Shown one piece after another: positions 9,277-18,262 of a DNA stretch of 64,000 nucleotides. Source of the stretch: UBA1672 sp964587815 (GTDB lineage: Bacteria; Pseudomonadota; Alphaproteobacteria; Micavibrionales; Micavibrionaceae); contig CAZPMH010000002.1 in assembly GCA_964587815.1 (NCBI GenBank), positions 62,001-126,000 on the forward strand, written 5' to 3'. The notes beneath the pieces are model-generated. The model was not told the origin of the DNA and did no database searches. It was given only the letters and a program-made list of their open reading frames with translations. The position numbers and the translations under genes are program-made. Within the stretch, counting starts at the first letter, position 1, and the number at the start of each line of letters is the position of its first letter.

Positions 9277-10551
9277 TTACCAATTTTCTCTTAGCCACAG
9301 CTTTGCACGCTCAAAAACCGTGTCCGGTCTGGCTTGCGCCATGATTTCAGCGGGCATTTCATCGCTGTGTTGTGCGGCGTAGACCAAAAGGCCGGAAACT
9401 GTTGAAAATGCGGGGCTGTTCACTGCATCGGGCAGGCCAACGAATCCAATTGGTTTGCCGAGGCGTGATTGTTTATCCAGAACATGGTTGGCGAGCTCTC
9501 TGATTCCGTTTATCTGGCTGGAACCGCCTGTTAGAACAACGCGACGGCCAACAACTTTATTCAGGCCGGCATCCGTGATTTTGGTTCTGACCAGTTCGAA
9601 AATTTCTTCGAGGCGCGGCTGCATGATTCCCACCAGCATTGAGCGTGGCACGTGATTAGGCGCGCTGCCTTTATCTTCGCCCAATCTGGGCACTTCGATC
9701 ATTTCGTTTTCATCGGTTTGTGCAGCGACTGCATTGCCGTAATAGATTTTGATTCGCTCAGCGCTTTCAATTGAGGTGCCAAGGCCGTGAGCGATGTCGT
9801 TTGTAATGTTGCGCCCGCCGACGGGAATCGCATCGCAGTAGATCATAAAGCCGCTGTGGAAGACGGAGAAGGACGTGACGCCACCGCCAATGTCGATCAC
9901 GGTGCAGCCGAGATTGATTTCATCCTCGACCAAAGAAGAAAGGCCTGATGCATAGGCGCCGGAGCATAGAGCAGAGATGTCTAAGTGGCTTTTTTCAATG
10001 CAGGTGGCGAGATTTCTTAGTGACGGCGCGTCGCCTGTAACCAAATTGACATCAACGCAGATTTGTTCGGCGAACATACCGCGCGGGTCGCGAATACCAT
10101 CCTGACCATCAACGCGGTAGAAAGTGGGGATTGTGTGGATGAGCTCTAAGGATTCGCTTTCCTCGCGTTGTTGCGCCTTTGCGAGGGCGCGCCTGACATC
10201 GCCATCTGTTATGTCATGCCCGCCGATGTCAACTTTTACGCTGTGGCCGAATGATTTTGTGTGAACACCTGAAGCATTGACAACAACTTCACGCAGCGGG
10301 TAGCCGCGCATGGCTTCGGCGGCCATGTTTTCGGCCTGCGCGACGGTTTGGCGTATGCATGTGTCCGCTGCGGCGAGGTCAACGACTGTTCCGTTTTTAA
10401 TGCCTTTGGATGGCTTGTTGCCGACGCCGACAATTTCGAATGTGCCTTCTTTATCAACGGTGCGACCGATGAAGCATGAGGTTTTGCTGCTGCCGACATC
10501 CAGTGCGGCGATGACTGCTCCCTCTTCCGGCGTTGTTTTTTTCTTACTCAT
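9277..10551 (-). CDS. ftsA: Cell division protein FtsA
   Basis: A 424-aa actin-like ATPase that tethers FtsZ to the membrane. Phosphate-1 motif AALDVGSSKTSCFIG lies near 15-29, phosphate-2 is CTVIDIGGGVTSF, and the adenosine motif is VVLTGGSSQING. The C-terminal end (FERAKLWLRENW) is the expected amphipathic membrane-targeting helix. It sits between ftsQ (35 bases upstream) and ftsZ, the standard order. Confidence 0.96.
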   Translation of the reverse strand: MSKKKTTPEEGAVIAALDVGSSKTSCFIGRTVDKEGTFEIVGVGNKPSKGIKNGTVVDLAAADTCIRQTVAQAENMAAEAMRGYPLREVVVNASGVHTKSFGHSVKVDIGGHDITDGDVRRALAKAQQREESESLELIHTIPTFYRVDGQDGIRDPRGMFAEQICVDVNLVTGDAPSLRNLATCIEKSHLDISALCSGAYASGLSSLVEDEINLGCTVIDIGGGVTSFSVFHSGFMIYCDAIPVGGRNITNDIAHGLGTSIESAERIKIYYGNAVAAQTDENEMIEVPRLGEDKGSAPNHVPRSMLVGIMQPRLEEIFELVRTKITDAGLNKVVGRRVVLTGGSSQINGIRELANHVLDKQSRLGKPIGFVGLPDAVNSPAFSTVSGLLVYAAQHSDEMPAEIMAQARPDTVFERAKLWLRENW

Positions 10552-10586
10552 AAGTGTTCAGCTCGATTTACTCAATTTGGTTGTTG

Positions 10587-11486
10587 CTATTGTGTTGTCA
10601 TGCTGGCCTTGACGTGCCCTGCTTTGTAATCCTGCACGCCGCCTGACTCTGTTTTGATAATCAGACGGTCTTCGTATCGCGCGTCGATTTCTGTGATTAC
10701 TTTTTTATCCAAAATGTTATTTTCGGCGTGCCTGGTCATGATGTGGTCGATGGCGGCTCTGACCTTTTTTTCGGGTAGTTTTATGCGCTGCCCGTTTTTG
10801 AGCGCGATGTTCCAGCGTCTTTTATCGATCAATGCGGCATGATCGACGGTTTTCATAAGCTGAGGGTATGCATTTAGTGCGGCGATAATCTCGGGTGCTT
10901 TGTTTGCCGCATTAGAGCCACGCAGCAACGGCAAGTCTTTGAATTCGTTTAAATTGCTGCGGGTAATTTCAACGCCGTTCTCGTTGATCAGTGATACACC
11001 ATCACTATCTTTCCAGAACGCCATTGGCTTGTGTTCGGTTAAACGGATATGGATGGTATCGGGCAGCCTGCGCTCCACATGCGCTTTTTTTACCCAGCCG
11101 ATTTTCTCGACCTGTTTTTTTGCCTCATGCGGGTTGAGGGTGAAAATTGATTCGCCGCGGCGGACATTAATGACGGCCAGCAAAAGTTCGGCATCCGTAT
11201 GCTCGCGCCCCTCGACAAGCACGTCTTTGACGGCAAACCCTGCGGCAACGGAAAGATCAGATGTGCTTTGTTTTATCCAACTTGCTGTTTTCTTATCCGC
11301 ACCTGAGACGAAGAACCAGCTGCCGCACCAGATGATTGCGATGACGGCCATAATTGTGTAGCCGAAGCGGCGCATGAACATCATGGCTGCATTTTCTGTG
11401 ACGTTTGCTGCTTTTTTTGCCTTAAGGCCTGAGCGGGTTGTTCCGCGTTTTTTAGTAGGCTTTTTTGCTGTTTTCTTTTTTGCCAT
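10587..11486 (-). CDS. ftsQ: Cell division protein FtsQ
   Basis: A 299-aa bitopic divisome protein. A lysine-rich cytoplasmic tail (1-35) is followed by one membrane segment (about 42-62, TIMAVIAIIWCGSWFFV), a periplasmic POTRA domain (about 85-165; VKDVLVEGREHTDAELLLA, GWVKKAHVERRLPDTIHI) and the FtsQ beta domain. GGAGGGGG, located inside the end of ddl, is a strong ribosome binding site. The ATG directly abuts the ddl stop (TAG ATG), which points to coupled translation. Confidence 0.93.
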   Translation of the reverse strand: MAKKKTAKKPTKKRGTTRSGLKAKKAANVTENAAMMFMRRFGYTIMAVIAIIWCGSWFFVSGADKKTASWIKQSTSDLSVAAGFAVKDVLVEGREHTDAELLLAVINVRRGESIFTLNPHEAKKQVEKIGWVKKAHVERRLPDTIHIRLTEHKPMAFWKDSDGVSLINENGVEITRSNLNEFKDLPLLRGSNAANKAPEIIAALNAYPQLMKTVDHAALIDKRRWNIALKNGQRIKLPEKKVRAAIDHIMTRHAENNILDKKVITEIDARYEDRLIIKTESGGVQDYKAGHVKASMTTQ

Positions 11487-12737
11487 CTACCCCCTCCTCT
11501 TTAACAAGCGCGCATCTTCGGGCACAGGATCAACGGGTAGCGTGCGAGCGATATTGAGAACAGCCGCCTCTTCGATCAGGTGAGTTAGAAAGTCAGTGAA
11601 CATAAGCGGGTTCTGCGCGGCCTCCCACAAGAAATAGCCGAAAGAGCCGGGGCACGGATTGACTTCATTCATCCAAATCTCGCCGGTTTCTTTATTGCCG
11701 ATGAAATCGATTCGCGGTGCGCCGCTGCCGTCTATTCCATCAAACATTTTGCAGGCCCATGCACGGATATTGTGATCCATCTCTTTGGGAAGGCTTGGGT
11801 TGATTTCACGGGTTAAAGATAGCATGCCTTCACTGACAGGCGCGCTTGTGTCTTTTGTACCGCCCAGTTTGTTGCCTGTTTTATCATCGCCGCCAGACAT
11901 ATATTTTTGTTTGAAGTCTAACAGCTCGTCCGTGCCCTTCGGGCGTTCAATTGCAGAGGTGATCAGTGCGCTGCCTTTTTTGGTGACAGCGACGTTGTAT
12001 TCAACAAGGTTTTGGACAAACGGTTCGGCGATGGCGGCGTCGTCATATTCGAAAATGGCAGGGAGACAGGCTTTTGCTTCTTCAACAGAGCTGACCTTCG
12101 CCACGCCGATAGAGCTGCCTAAATGTGATGGTTTTAAAATACACGGGAAGCCAAGCGGTTGGAATACTTCATCGAGGACGGCTTCATTGACTAAGAACCC
12201 GTCATCGGGGCGTTTGATGATCGCATAATCCAATGTCGGAATGTCTAAAGCCTGCAGCAAATGTTTTGTTGCGCCCTTATCCATCAGCACAGATGATGCC
12301 TTTGTCCGCATGCCTGTATAGGGAATATTGGCCAGTTCAAACAGGCCTTGAATATTTCCGTCCTCACCATAAAGGCCATGAAATGCAGGGATTGCGATAT
12401 CAAAAAATGTTGGTTTCGCGCTGCCGAGGAATGGGTGTTTTTTCGGAACGAGTGCGCCGCGGTGTGATGCGGTTTTTCCCGTACATACATCTAACGTGAC
12501 TTCGGTTAGTTCTTCACGTTTTTTAGACGATAGAAGATACGTGTCGCGATTGCGCAGGCCATCGCCGATAAACCATGCACCATCAGGCGCGATGTAGACG
12601 GGCAGCACTGTGTAGCGGCTTTGATCGATCGCGTCCATCACTTGCAATGCGCTTATCACGCTCACATCATGTTCGGGTGAGCGGCCACCAAAAAAGACGG
12701 CAATTGTTTTTTTCTTCATATTATAGGTTTGTGGCAT
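11487..12737 (-). CDS. ddl: D-alanine--D-alanine ligase (long form)
   Basis: An ATP-grasp enzyme that makes the D-Ala-D-Ala dipeptide for the MurF step. The N-terminal GGRSPEHDVSVISA loop binds the first D-Ala. The ATP-grasp core includes CILKPSHLGSSIGVAKV, and the C-terminal metal region is RIDFIGN and WMNEVNPCPGSFGYFLWE. At 416 aa it is longer than DdlB (about 306) or DdlA (about 364); a glycine/lysine-rich insert (KYMSGGDDKTGNKLGGTKD) and an extended end account for part of this. The start is uncertain: an ATG at 12719 (MKKKTIAVFFGG) fits the family better than 12737, and neither has a clear ribosome binding site. It heads the ddl-ftsQ-ftsA-ftsZ run after the plus-strand insert. Confidence 0.88.
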   Translation of the reverse strand: MPQTYNMKKKTIAVFFGGRSPEHDVSVISALQVMDAIDQSRYTVLPVYIAPDGAWFIGDGLRNRDTYLLSSKKREELTEVTLDVCTGKTASHRGALVPKKHPFLGSAKPTFFDIAIPAFHGLYGEDGNIQGLFELANIPYTGMRTKASSVLMDKGATKHLLQALDIPTLDYAIIKRPDDGFLVNEAVLDEVFQPLGFPCILKPSHLGSSIGVAKVSSVEEAKACLPAIFEYDDAAIAEPFVQNLVEYNVAVTKKGSALITSAIERPKGTDELLDFKQKYMSGGDDKTGNKLGGTKDTSAPVSEGMLSLTREINPSLPKEMDHNIRAWACKMFDGIDGSGAPRIDFIGNKETGEIWMNEVNPCPGSFGYFLWEAAQNPLMFTDFLTHLIEEAAVLNIARTLPVDPVPEDARLLKRRG

Positions 12738-12831
12738 GGCACGATCAGCGTATAAAGGACGTTCAAGGAATGATGTATTGCTACATTATTTTTATTTAAC
12801 CACGAAACACTCTGTTTTTAAAGGGGATTTG

Positions 12832-13629
12832 ATGCAGGAATATCACTCAAACGATCAGAATGGGGGTGGTTTTGCCTATTCGGTGAAGGGGCAGCCTTTT
12901 TCCGATGGTGTGCCTGTTGTGATTTGGGCACATGGGTGGGGGCAATCTCATCAGGGTTTTTCCAAACTGATCGAACCGTTTGAGACGCGCGCGCATCATA
13001 TCTGCCTTGATTTTCCGGGCTTTGGCGCTTCACCCCTGCCGCCCGAGGGCTGGGGAACGGCGGAGTATGCGGATTTAATTGCTGAATATTTAAAAGATCA
13101 AAAGCTGTCTTCGGTTATTTGGGTTGGGCATTCCTTTGGCTGTCGTGTGGGCACACAAATTGCGGCGCGCCATCCTGATTTGATTCGGCGCATGGTTTAT
13201 ATTGCGGGTGCTGGATTAAAGCTAAAACGTCCTTTACCGAAGCGGGCTTACCTGTATTGCCGTATCAGGCTTTTTAAATTGCTGCGGCATTTTGTGCCCG
13301 ATGGCGCGTTTAAAGATCGGCTGATGGCGGCGTTCGGCAGCACCGATTATAAGAATGCAGGGCCGATGCGTCAGGTTTTTATCCGTGTGGTAAACGAAGA
13401 TTTGAGCGAACAGGCCGCGCAGATTCGTTGCCCTGTTACCCTCGTTTATGGCTCGGACGATACAGAAACGCCGCCGCAGTTGGGACAAAAATATAAATCC
13501 CTGATTTCTGATTCGGTTTTGCACATTCTGGACGGGCAGGATCATTACAGCGTGCTTGATAACGGGCGGCATCAGGTTGTGAAAATTTTAAACGATGCTA
13601 TAAATAATGCATCGTCATCGATGCCTTAA
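12832..13629 (+). CDS. Alpha/beta hydrolase upstream of the MurF-type ligase
   Basis: A 265-aa hydrolase. I set the start at ATG 12832 because AAAGGGGATTTG gives a clear binding site; an upstream in-frame ATG at 12736 would add a non-conserved tail. Motifs: HGWGQSHQGF (oxyanion region, about 34-43), the nucleophile elbow GHSFG with Ser101, LVYGSDDTETP for the acid, and GQDHYSVLDNG for the catalytic His. There is no signal peptide. It lies 26 bases before the MurF-type gene on the same strand, opposite to the surrounding dcw genes, and is divergent from ddl. The pairing suggests a role tied to precursor or envelope metabolism, but no substrate can be named. Confidence 0.8.
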   Translation: MQEYHSNDQNGGGFAYSVKGQPFSDGVPVVIWAHGWGQSHQGFSKLIEPFETRAHHICLDFPGFGASPLPPEGWGTAEYADLIAEYLKDQKLSSVIWVGHSFGCRVGTQIAARHPDLIRRMVYIAGAGLKLKRPLPKRAYLYCRIRLFKLLRHFVPDGAFKDRLMAAFGSTDYKNAGPMRQVFIRVVNEDLSEQAAQIRCPVTLVYGSDDTETPPQLGQKYKSLISDSVLHILDGQDHYSVLDNGRHQVVKILNDAINNASSSMP

Positions 13630-13655
13630 CATGCATTTCATTTTAGGAGTTTAGC

Positions 13656-15299
13656 GTGATCGAAACACTGGCCGTGCAGAGTATTATTTTTGTCACATTT
13701 ATGGCCTTTTCCGCGAAACGGCTGATGAATTTCCTGCACGCGCTACAGCAAGACGACTACCATAACGGGCGGTTTTTTGCCTGGATTTTAAAGCATAAGG
13801 TTTTTGATACGCGTGTCAGTCTGGCTTTGGTTGCGGTTGGTGTTGCGGCTGTTTTTGCGCCTGTTGCTGGTTTCTTTATTAATATCGGTGTTTTTCTGGT
13901 TTTCATTCTTGCCGCTTATTTTGAAAAGGATGCGCGTAAAGAGAGTAAAAAGCCGCTTGTTTTAACAAAACGCGCACAGCGTATTTTAGGTGTTTCGCTG
14001 GCGTATACTCTCCTGGTTACTGTTGGCGCCTCTTATTCTTCTGCGCCGTTTTTATGGGTACTCGCGGTTCAGCTTTTGCCTATTCTGCTGATTTTTGGGA
14101 ATGCCAGCCTGAACCCTTATGAGGGCGCAGTGCAGAAGAAATTCTATACGGAAGCGCAAGCTCGGTTGGAGCAGGTTTCACCTGCGGTTATTGGCATTAC
14201 GGGATCGTACGGCAAGACATCAGTGAAGCATATTTTAGGCCATATCTTGAGCAAAAGTGCCCCTACCCTGGTAACACCCGGCAGTGTGAATACGCTGATG
14301 GGGATTACGCGGATTATTCGTGAGCGGCTGCAGGATAATCATAAGTTTTTCATCGTTGAGATGGGGGCGTATGGCCCGCGTTCGATTGCGAATTTGTGTG
14401 ATTTAACGCCGCCTGATTACGGGATCATCTCCTCCATCGGGCATGCGCATTATGAGCGGTTTAAAACGTTAGAGACGGTTGTTGAGGCGAAATACGAATT
14501 GGCCGAGGCGGTTTTGGCGCGCAAGGGCACGATGATTGTGCATGAACGCACGTTGAAATTTGAACATTCGCGCGATATGCGGAATAAGAATATGGAAAGT
14601 TTTGTTGCGTGCGGAGAGCCGTTGCGGACACGATCACCGAAGAATGAGCAGGAATTCAGCTATCTTGCACCTGATGATTTGAAGATTTTGTCCGTAGAGC
14701 AAACGCCGAAAGGCTTGTGCGTTGTAGTTGAATGGCAAGGTGAGCGTCATACATTGCGCGCCCCGCTTTACGGTGTGCATCACGGGCATAATATTGCATT
14801 GGCTTTTGTGTGTGCGGTGCGCCTTGGGATGGAGCCGAAAGATATTCGTTCTGCCCTCGCGACGGTTCCGCAGATCAAACATCGTTTGGAAGTGAAAGAG
14901 CAAAGTGACGGCTCTTACATTATTGATGATGCGTTTAATTCGAACCCACCCGGTTTTCGTGCCGCGCTGCATGTGTCTAAAGTCTTGGCTGATCATAGCG
15001 GCGGGCGCGCGATACTCGTTACACCCGGTATTGTCGAACTCGGCGGTGCGCATGATGAAGTGCATCGCACGATCGGCCAGTTGGCGGCAGAAGTCTGCGA
15101 TGTTGTTTTGCTTGTGCAACCGAATCGTATTCCTACCTTTATTGAGGGCTTTGATGAAAAGCCGCATGACAAGACTCTGATTGAATTTGAGCGTTTTTCA
15201 GACGCTCAGGATTGGCTGGTGCAGAATAAAGAGCAAGGCGACGTTATTTTGCTGGAGAACGACCTGCCCGATATTTATGAGCAGGTTTTGAAGATTTAG
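13656..15299 (+). CDS. murF: MurF-type Mur ligase with N-terminal membrane domain
   Basis: A 547-aa protein starting at GTG 13656, with AGGAG at 13645-13649. Residues 1-150 carry about four to five hydrophobic segments (about 5-20, 55-72, 74-88, 110-127, 132-148). A Mur ligase follows: P-loop TGSYGKTS at 182-189, VEMGAYGPRS near 233, the carbamylated-lysine region EAKYELAE near 276, and DDAFNSNPPGFRAAL near 421, which matches the MurF D-A-x-N-x-N-P motif. MurF adds D-Ala-D-Ala to UDP-MurNAc-tripeptide. No other murF is present in the dcw cluster, so this is probably the functional one. The membrane domain is absent from E. coli MurF. Related two-part proteins are known to me from other phyla, but I cannot confirm the closest family here. 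Confidence 0.8.
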   Translation: MIETLAVQSIIFVTFMAFSAKRLMNFLHALQQDDYHNGRFFAWILKHKVFDTRVSLALVAVGVAAVFAPVAGFFINIGVFLVFILAAYFEKDARKESKKPLVLTKRAQRILGVSLAYTLLVTVGASYSSAPFLWVLAVQLLPILLIFGNASLNPYEGAVQKKFYTEAQARLEQVSPAVIGITGSYGKTSVKHILGHILSKSAPTLVTPGSVNTLMGITRIIRERLQDNHKFFIVEMGAYGPRSIANLCDLTPPDYGIISSIGHAHYERFKTLETVVEAKYELAEAVLARKGTMIVHERTLKFEHSRDMRNKNMESFVACGEPLRTRSPKNEQEFSYLAPDDLKILSVEQTPKGLCVVVEWQGERHTLRAPLYGVHHGHNIALAFVCAVRLGMEPKDIRSALATVPQIKHRLEVKEQSDGSYIIDDAFNSNPPGFRAALHVSKVLADHSGGRAILVTPGIVELGGAHDEVHRTIGQLAAEVCDVVLLVQPNRIPTFIEGFDEKPHDKTLIEFERFSDAQDWLVQNKEQGDVILLENDLPDIYEQVLKI

Positions 15300-15748
15300 G
15301 GTTCGGGAGGTTCATCGTTGCCGTAATGATCATGGATCGGTTCAGCATGCGTTGATATGTCGTATCCATCCATCATGTCTTGAATACTTATCGTCCAAAC
15401 AGATTCTAAAAAAACACCTGTGCCATCTTCGTACGTTTTTTTCGTATCATAAATGCCAGTCTCAGGATCGTAAGTTGGTATGTCAGTTTCCCCTGCCAAG
15501 CTGTCATATTTCATTTCACCGTCGCTTGATAAAATAATAGAATGATAGACGCGATCATTCATTTTGGCCGAACTCAGCAAAACAATTTCATCATCTGCCA
15601 TTATATCGTGTGATCGACCTATTTCGCGCCCCGTCCTTGCGTGGCAGCTCATGACTGGTTCATTTTCAGGAAAATGAGTGTGGTTAGCAATAACGTTAAG
15701 AACGCCTTCCACAGTTTGCCCCATATGGCGCTTTCCAGAATTTGTCAT
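15296..15748 (-). CDS. Hypothetical protein, 150 aa
   Basis: An acidic soluble protein with no signal peptide, membrane segment or family I recognise. The sequence has beta-rich stretches (EIVLLSSAKMNDRVYHSIILSS) and an acidic, proline-rich end. It lies between murB (49 bases upstream) and the plus-strand MurF-type gene, and its stop codon overlaps the stop of that gene by 4 bases in a convergent arrangement. It may ride on the murB transcript. No related gene was seen elsewhere in the window. Confidence 0.55.
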   Translation of the reverse strand: MTNSGKRHMGQTVEGVLNVIANHTHFPENEPVMSCHARTGREIGRSHDIMADDEIVLLSSAKMNDRVYHSIILSSDGEMKYDSLAGETDIPTYDPETGIYDTKKTYEDGTGVFLESVWTISIQDMMDGYDISTHAEPIHDHYGNDEPPEP

Positions 15749-15797
15749 ATTTCACCCGTTTATATTTTTTATAAAATGACTGAAATATCTGTCTTCG

Positions 15798-16769
15798 TCA
15801 AATTTTTGTTGTCGGTTCGCCGATGCGACGGATTTCCCAGTGGAGTTCGATGTCGCATTCATCGCGTACGCGTTTGATCAGTTCATCGCCTAAGTCTTCC
15901 AAATCCTGCGCGGTTGCATTGCCCGTATTAATCATGAAATTCAGGTGCTTATCGCTCATTTTCGCGCCGCCGATCTGAAGATCACGCCCGCCGACTTTTT
16001 CGACCAATTGCCAAGCTTTTGTTCCACTTGGAAGGTCAGCGCGCTCCAGTTCTTTATCCGTTGGGTTGGCAAAGGTTGAGCCGCCTGTTTTTTCGGCAAT
16101 CGGCTGGGTTGATTGGCGTTTGGATTTGATTTCTTTCAGGCGTTTTTTGACTGTACTTTTATCTTCGCTTTCCCCTTGGAATACGGCGCCGACAAAAACC
16201 GTTCCGTGTTCAACGCCGCAATAGCGGTAGCGCATATCCATATCTTCGGGCATGAGCGGCAGGAATTGACCGTCTTTTGATAAGGCCATCGCACCGATGA
16301 GAACGTCTTTTACTTCTGCGCCATATGCGCCGGCATTCATACGCAGTGCGCCGCCGACCGTGCCGGGGATTCCCGAAAGGAATTCCAAACCGCCAATGCC
16401 AGCCTTGGCGGCTGCGGCGGCGACAGAACCGTTCAATGCGCCTGCGCCTGCCATGATTTTTGTGCCTTTAATTTCAATGTCCGCGAACGGTTTTCCGAGC
16501 TTTATTGTGATGCCGCGAATGCCGCCATCACGAATGATGGTGTTAGCCATGCCGCCAAGGATCGTGATTGGCATATCATCGGGGCGCTCTTTTAGAAGGA
16601 GCGCAAGGTTATCGATATCATCAGGTTCGAACACTGTGTCTGCATTGCCGCCGCATCGAAACCAGCTTTGTTTGCCTAAGGGCACATCGCGGGAAATCAC
16701 TGCGTGGTAATTGTCCAGATGAAACGGGGGTCTGAAGTCTTTGTCTGACATTACGTGTTCTTTGCTCAT
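15798..16769 (-). CDS. murB: UDP-N-acetylenolpyruvoylglucosamine reductase MurB
   Basis: A 323-aa FAD enzyme that reduces enolpyruvyl-UDP-GlcNAc to UDP-MurNAc. FAD-binding motifs are SWFRCGGNADTVFEP, GGMANTIIRDGGI and FLSGIPGTVGGALRMNAGAYG. The catalytic Ser lies in GGSTFANP and the C-terminal acid in HWEIRRIGEP. The start at 16769 is provisional; an ATG six codons inside is possible, and neither has a strong binding site. It follows murC by 20 bases in the usual order. Confidence 0.95.
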   Translation of the reverse strand: MSKEHVMSDKDFRPPFHLDNYHAVISRDVPLGKQSWFRCGGNADTVFEPDDIDNLALLLKERPDDMPITILGGMANTIIRDGGIRGITIKLGKPFADIEIKGTKIMAGAGALNGSVAAAAAKAGIGGLEFLSGIPGTVGGALRMNAGAYGAEVKDVLIGAMALSKDGQFLPLMPEDMDMRYRYCGVEHGTVFVGAVFQGESEDKSTVKKRLKEIKSKRQSTQPIAEKTGGSTFANPTDKELERADLPSGTKAWQLVEKVGGRDLQIGGAKMSDKHLNFMINTGNATAQDLEDLGDELIKRVRDECDIELHWEIRRIGEPTTKI

Positions 16770-16789
16770 TTTAAGATCGGCGTGTCGGC

Positions 16790-18250
16790 TTAGGCCGCCT
16801 TTTCCTTGGTTTTGTCACGCTCGGCTTTCAGCTGTTCAGGTAGCTCATACGCCCAGTGCGTGATATTGCCCGCGCCCATCAGCACGACGTAATCATCGGG
16901 TTTTGCCAATCCCGCTAAGGTTGAGGCGAGGTCTTCCCTATGCTCCAAGACGGCCGCTGATTTATGACCGTGATTTTTCAGCCCCTGCACGAAGGCTTCT
17001 TTTGTTACGCCGTCAATCGGGTTTTCGCCCGCGGCATAGATATCGGTGACAATCACATGGTCTGCATCGTTAAAGCATCGGCAGAATTCATCGAACAAAT
17101 CCTGCAGGCGGGTGTAGCGATGCGGTTGCATAACGGCGATTACATTGCCGCCCTTTTCTGCCACGGCCGAACGCGCGGTTTTCAACACAACATCTATTTC
17201 GACAGGATGGTGCGCGTAATCATCGATGATCGTGATGTCATCGACCGTTCCCGTTTGGGTAAATCTGCGTTTCACACCGCCGAAATTCGCCAGGGCTTTT
17301 TTCATGATTTCGGTATCAACATTCATTTCCTTTGCCACGCCGAGCGCGACCAGAACGTTTTGCACATTATGCTTTCCGAGCATAGGCAGGTGGATATCTT
17401 TTACGGTTTCTTCCTGCCCGTTTTCGTTCAGCCAGCCAGCGAATGTAACGTCAAACGTGCTGCCTTTTGCGTTTGAGCGCACATTTTCGGCGCGGATATC
17501 GGCCTGCGTGTTAAACCCATATGTGATGATTTTGCGATCTGAAACTTTTGACGCGAGCGATTGCACTTCCGGATGATCGGTGCATAGCAGCGCGTAGCCG
17601 TGGAATGGCAAATTCAGGACGAAGCGTTGATAAGCCGCCTTGACCTTGTCGAAACTGCCGTAATGATCCATGTGTTCGGGGTCGATGTTGGTGACGACGG
17701 CGACGGTTGCGGGCAATCGGATAAAGCTGCCATCGCTCTCATCGGCCTCGACCACCATCCAGCTGGAATTGCCGAAGCGTGTGTTTGTGCCATATGCATT
17801 GACGATGCCGCCATTGACGACCGTCGGATCAAGCCCTGCGTAATCAAGCATTTGTCCCACCATAGATGTAGTGGTGGTTTTCCCGTGGGTTCCTGCAACG
17901 GCAACGGCGGATTTTAGGCGCATCAATTCCGCCAGCATTTCGGCGCGTTGCACGATTGGTACTTTTGCGGCTCTGGCGGCTTGCAGTTCGGGGTTATCAT
18001 CTTTGATTGCGGAGGAGATAACCACTGCTGCGGGAAGCTGTTTGTTTTCGTTTTTGATGTTTGCGGCCTCGTGCCCGATGACGACGCGGATGTCGCTTTT
18101 ACGCAAGCGGTCAAGGTTTACGCCGTCCGCGATATCGGAGCCCTGAACATCATAACCATGTTGTTTTAACAGGGTTGCGATCCCGCTCATCCCAATACCG
18201 CCGATGCCGATAAAATGAAGCGTGCCGATGTCCGGTGACATTATACGCAT
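16790..18250 (-). CDS. murC: UDP-N-acetylmuramate--L-alanine ligase MurC
   Basis: A 486-aa Mur ligase that adds the first L-Ala. The N-terminal Rossmann motif is HFIGIGGIGMSGIA, the ATP-binding loop is AGTHGKTTTTSM near 118-129, and VVEADESDGSF, TNIDPEHMDHYG and DDYAHHPVEI are diagnostic of MurC. AAGGA lies 8 bases before the ATG. It sits between murG and murB. Confidence 0.97.
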   Translation of the reverse strand: MRIMSPDIGTLHFIGIGGIGMSGIATLLKQHGYDVQGSDIADGVNLDRLRKSDIRVVIGHEAANIKNENKQLPAAVVISSAIKDDNPELQAARAAKVPIVQRAEMLAELMRLKSAVAVAGTHGKTTTTSMVGQMLDYAGLDPTVVNGGIVNAYGTNTRFGNSSWMVVEADESDGSFIRLPATVAVVTNIDPEHMDHYGSFDKVKAAYQRFVLNLPFHGYALLCTDHPEVQSLASKVSDRKIITYGFNTQADIRAENVRSNAKGSTFDVTFAGWLNENGQEETVKDIHLPMLGKHNVQNVLVALGVAKEMNVDTEIMKKALANFGGVKRRFTQTGTVDDITIIDDYAHHPVEIDVVLKTARSAVAEKGGNVIAVMQPHRYTRLQDLFDEFCRCFNDADHVIVTDIYAAGENPIDGVTKEAFVQGLKNHGHKSAAVLEHREDLASTLAGLAKPDDYVVLMGAGNITHWAYELPEQLKAERDKTKEKAA

Positions 18251-18262
18251 AATCTGTTGTCC

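Noticed and set aside
12715..12725. TATAAT directly before an internal ATG of ddl
   Set aside because: There is no -35 box at a suitable distance and transcription would begin inside the coding region, so it was not called a promoter.
14634..15167. Minus-strand open frame of 177 codons
   Set aside because: It is antisense to the MurF-type ligase, which has clear motifs in the forward frame.
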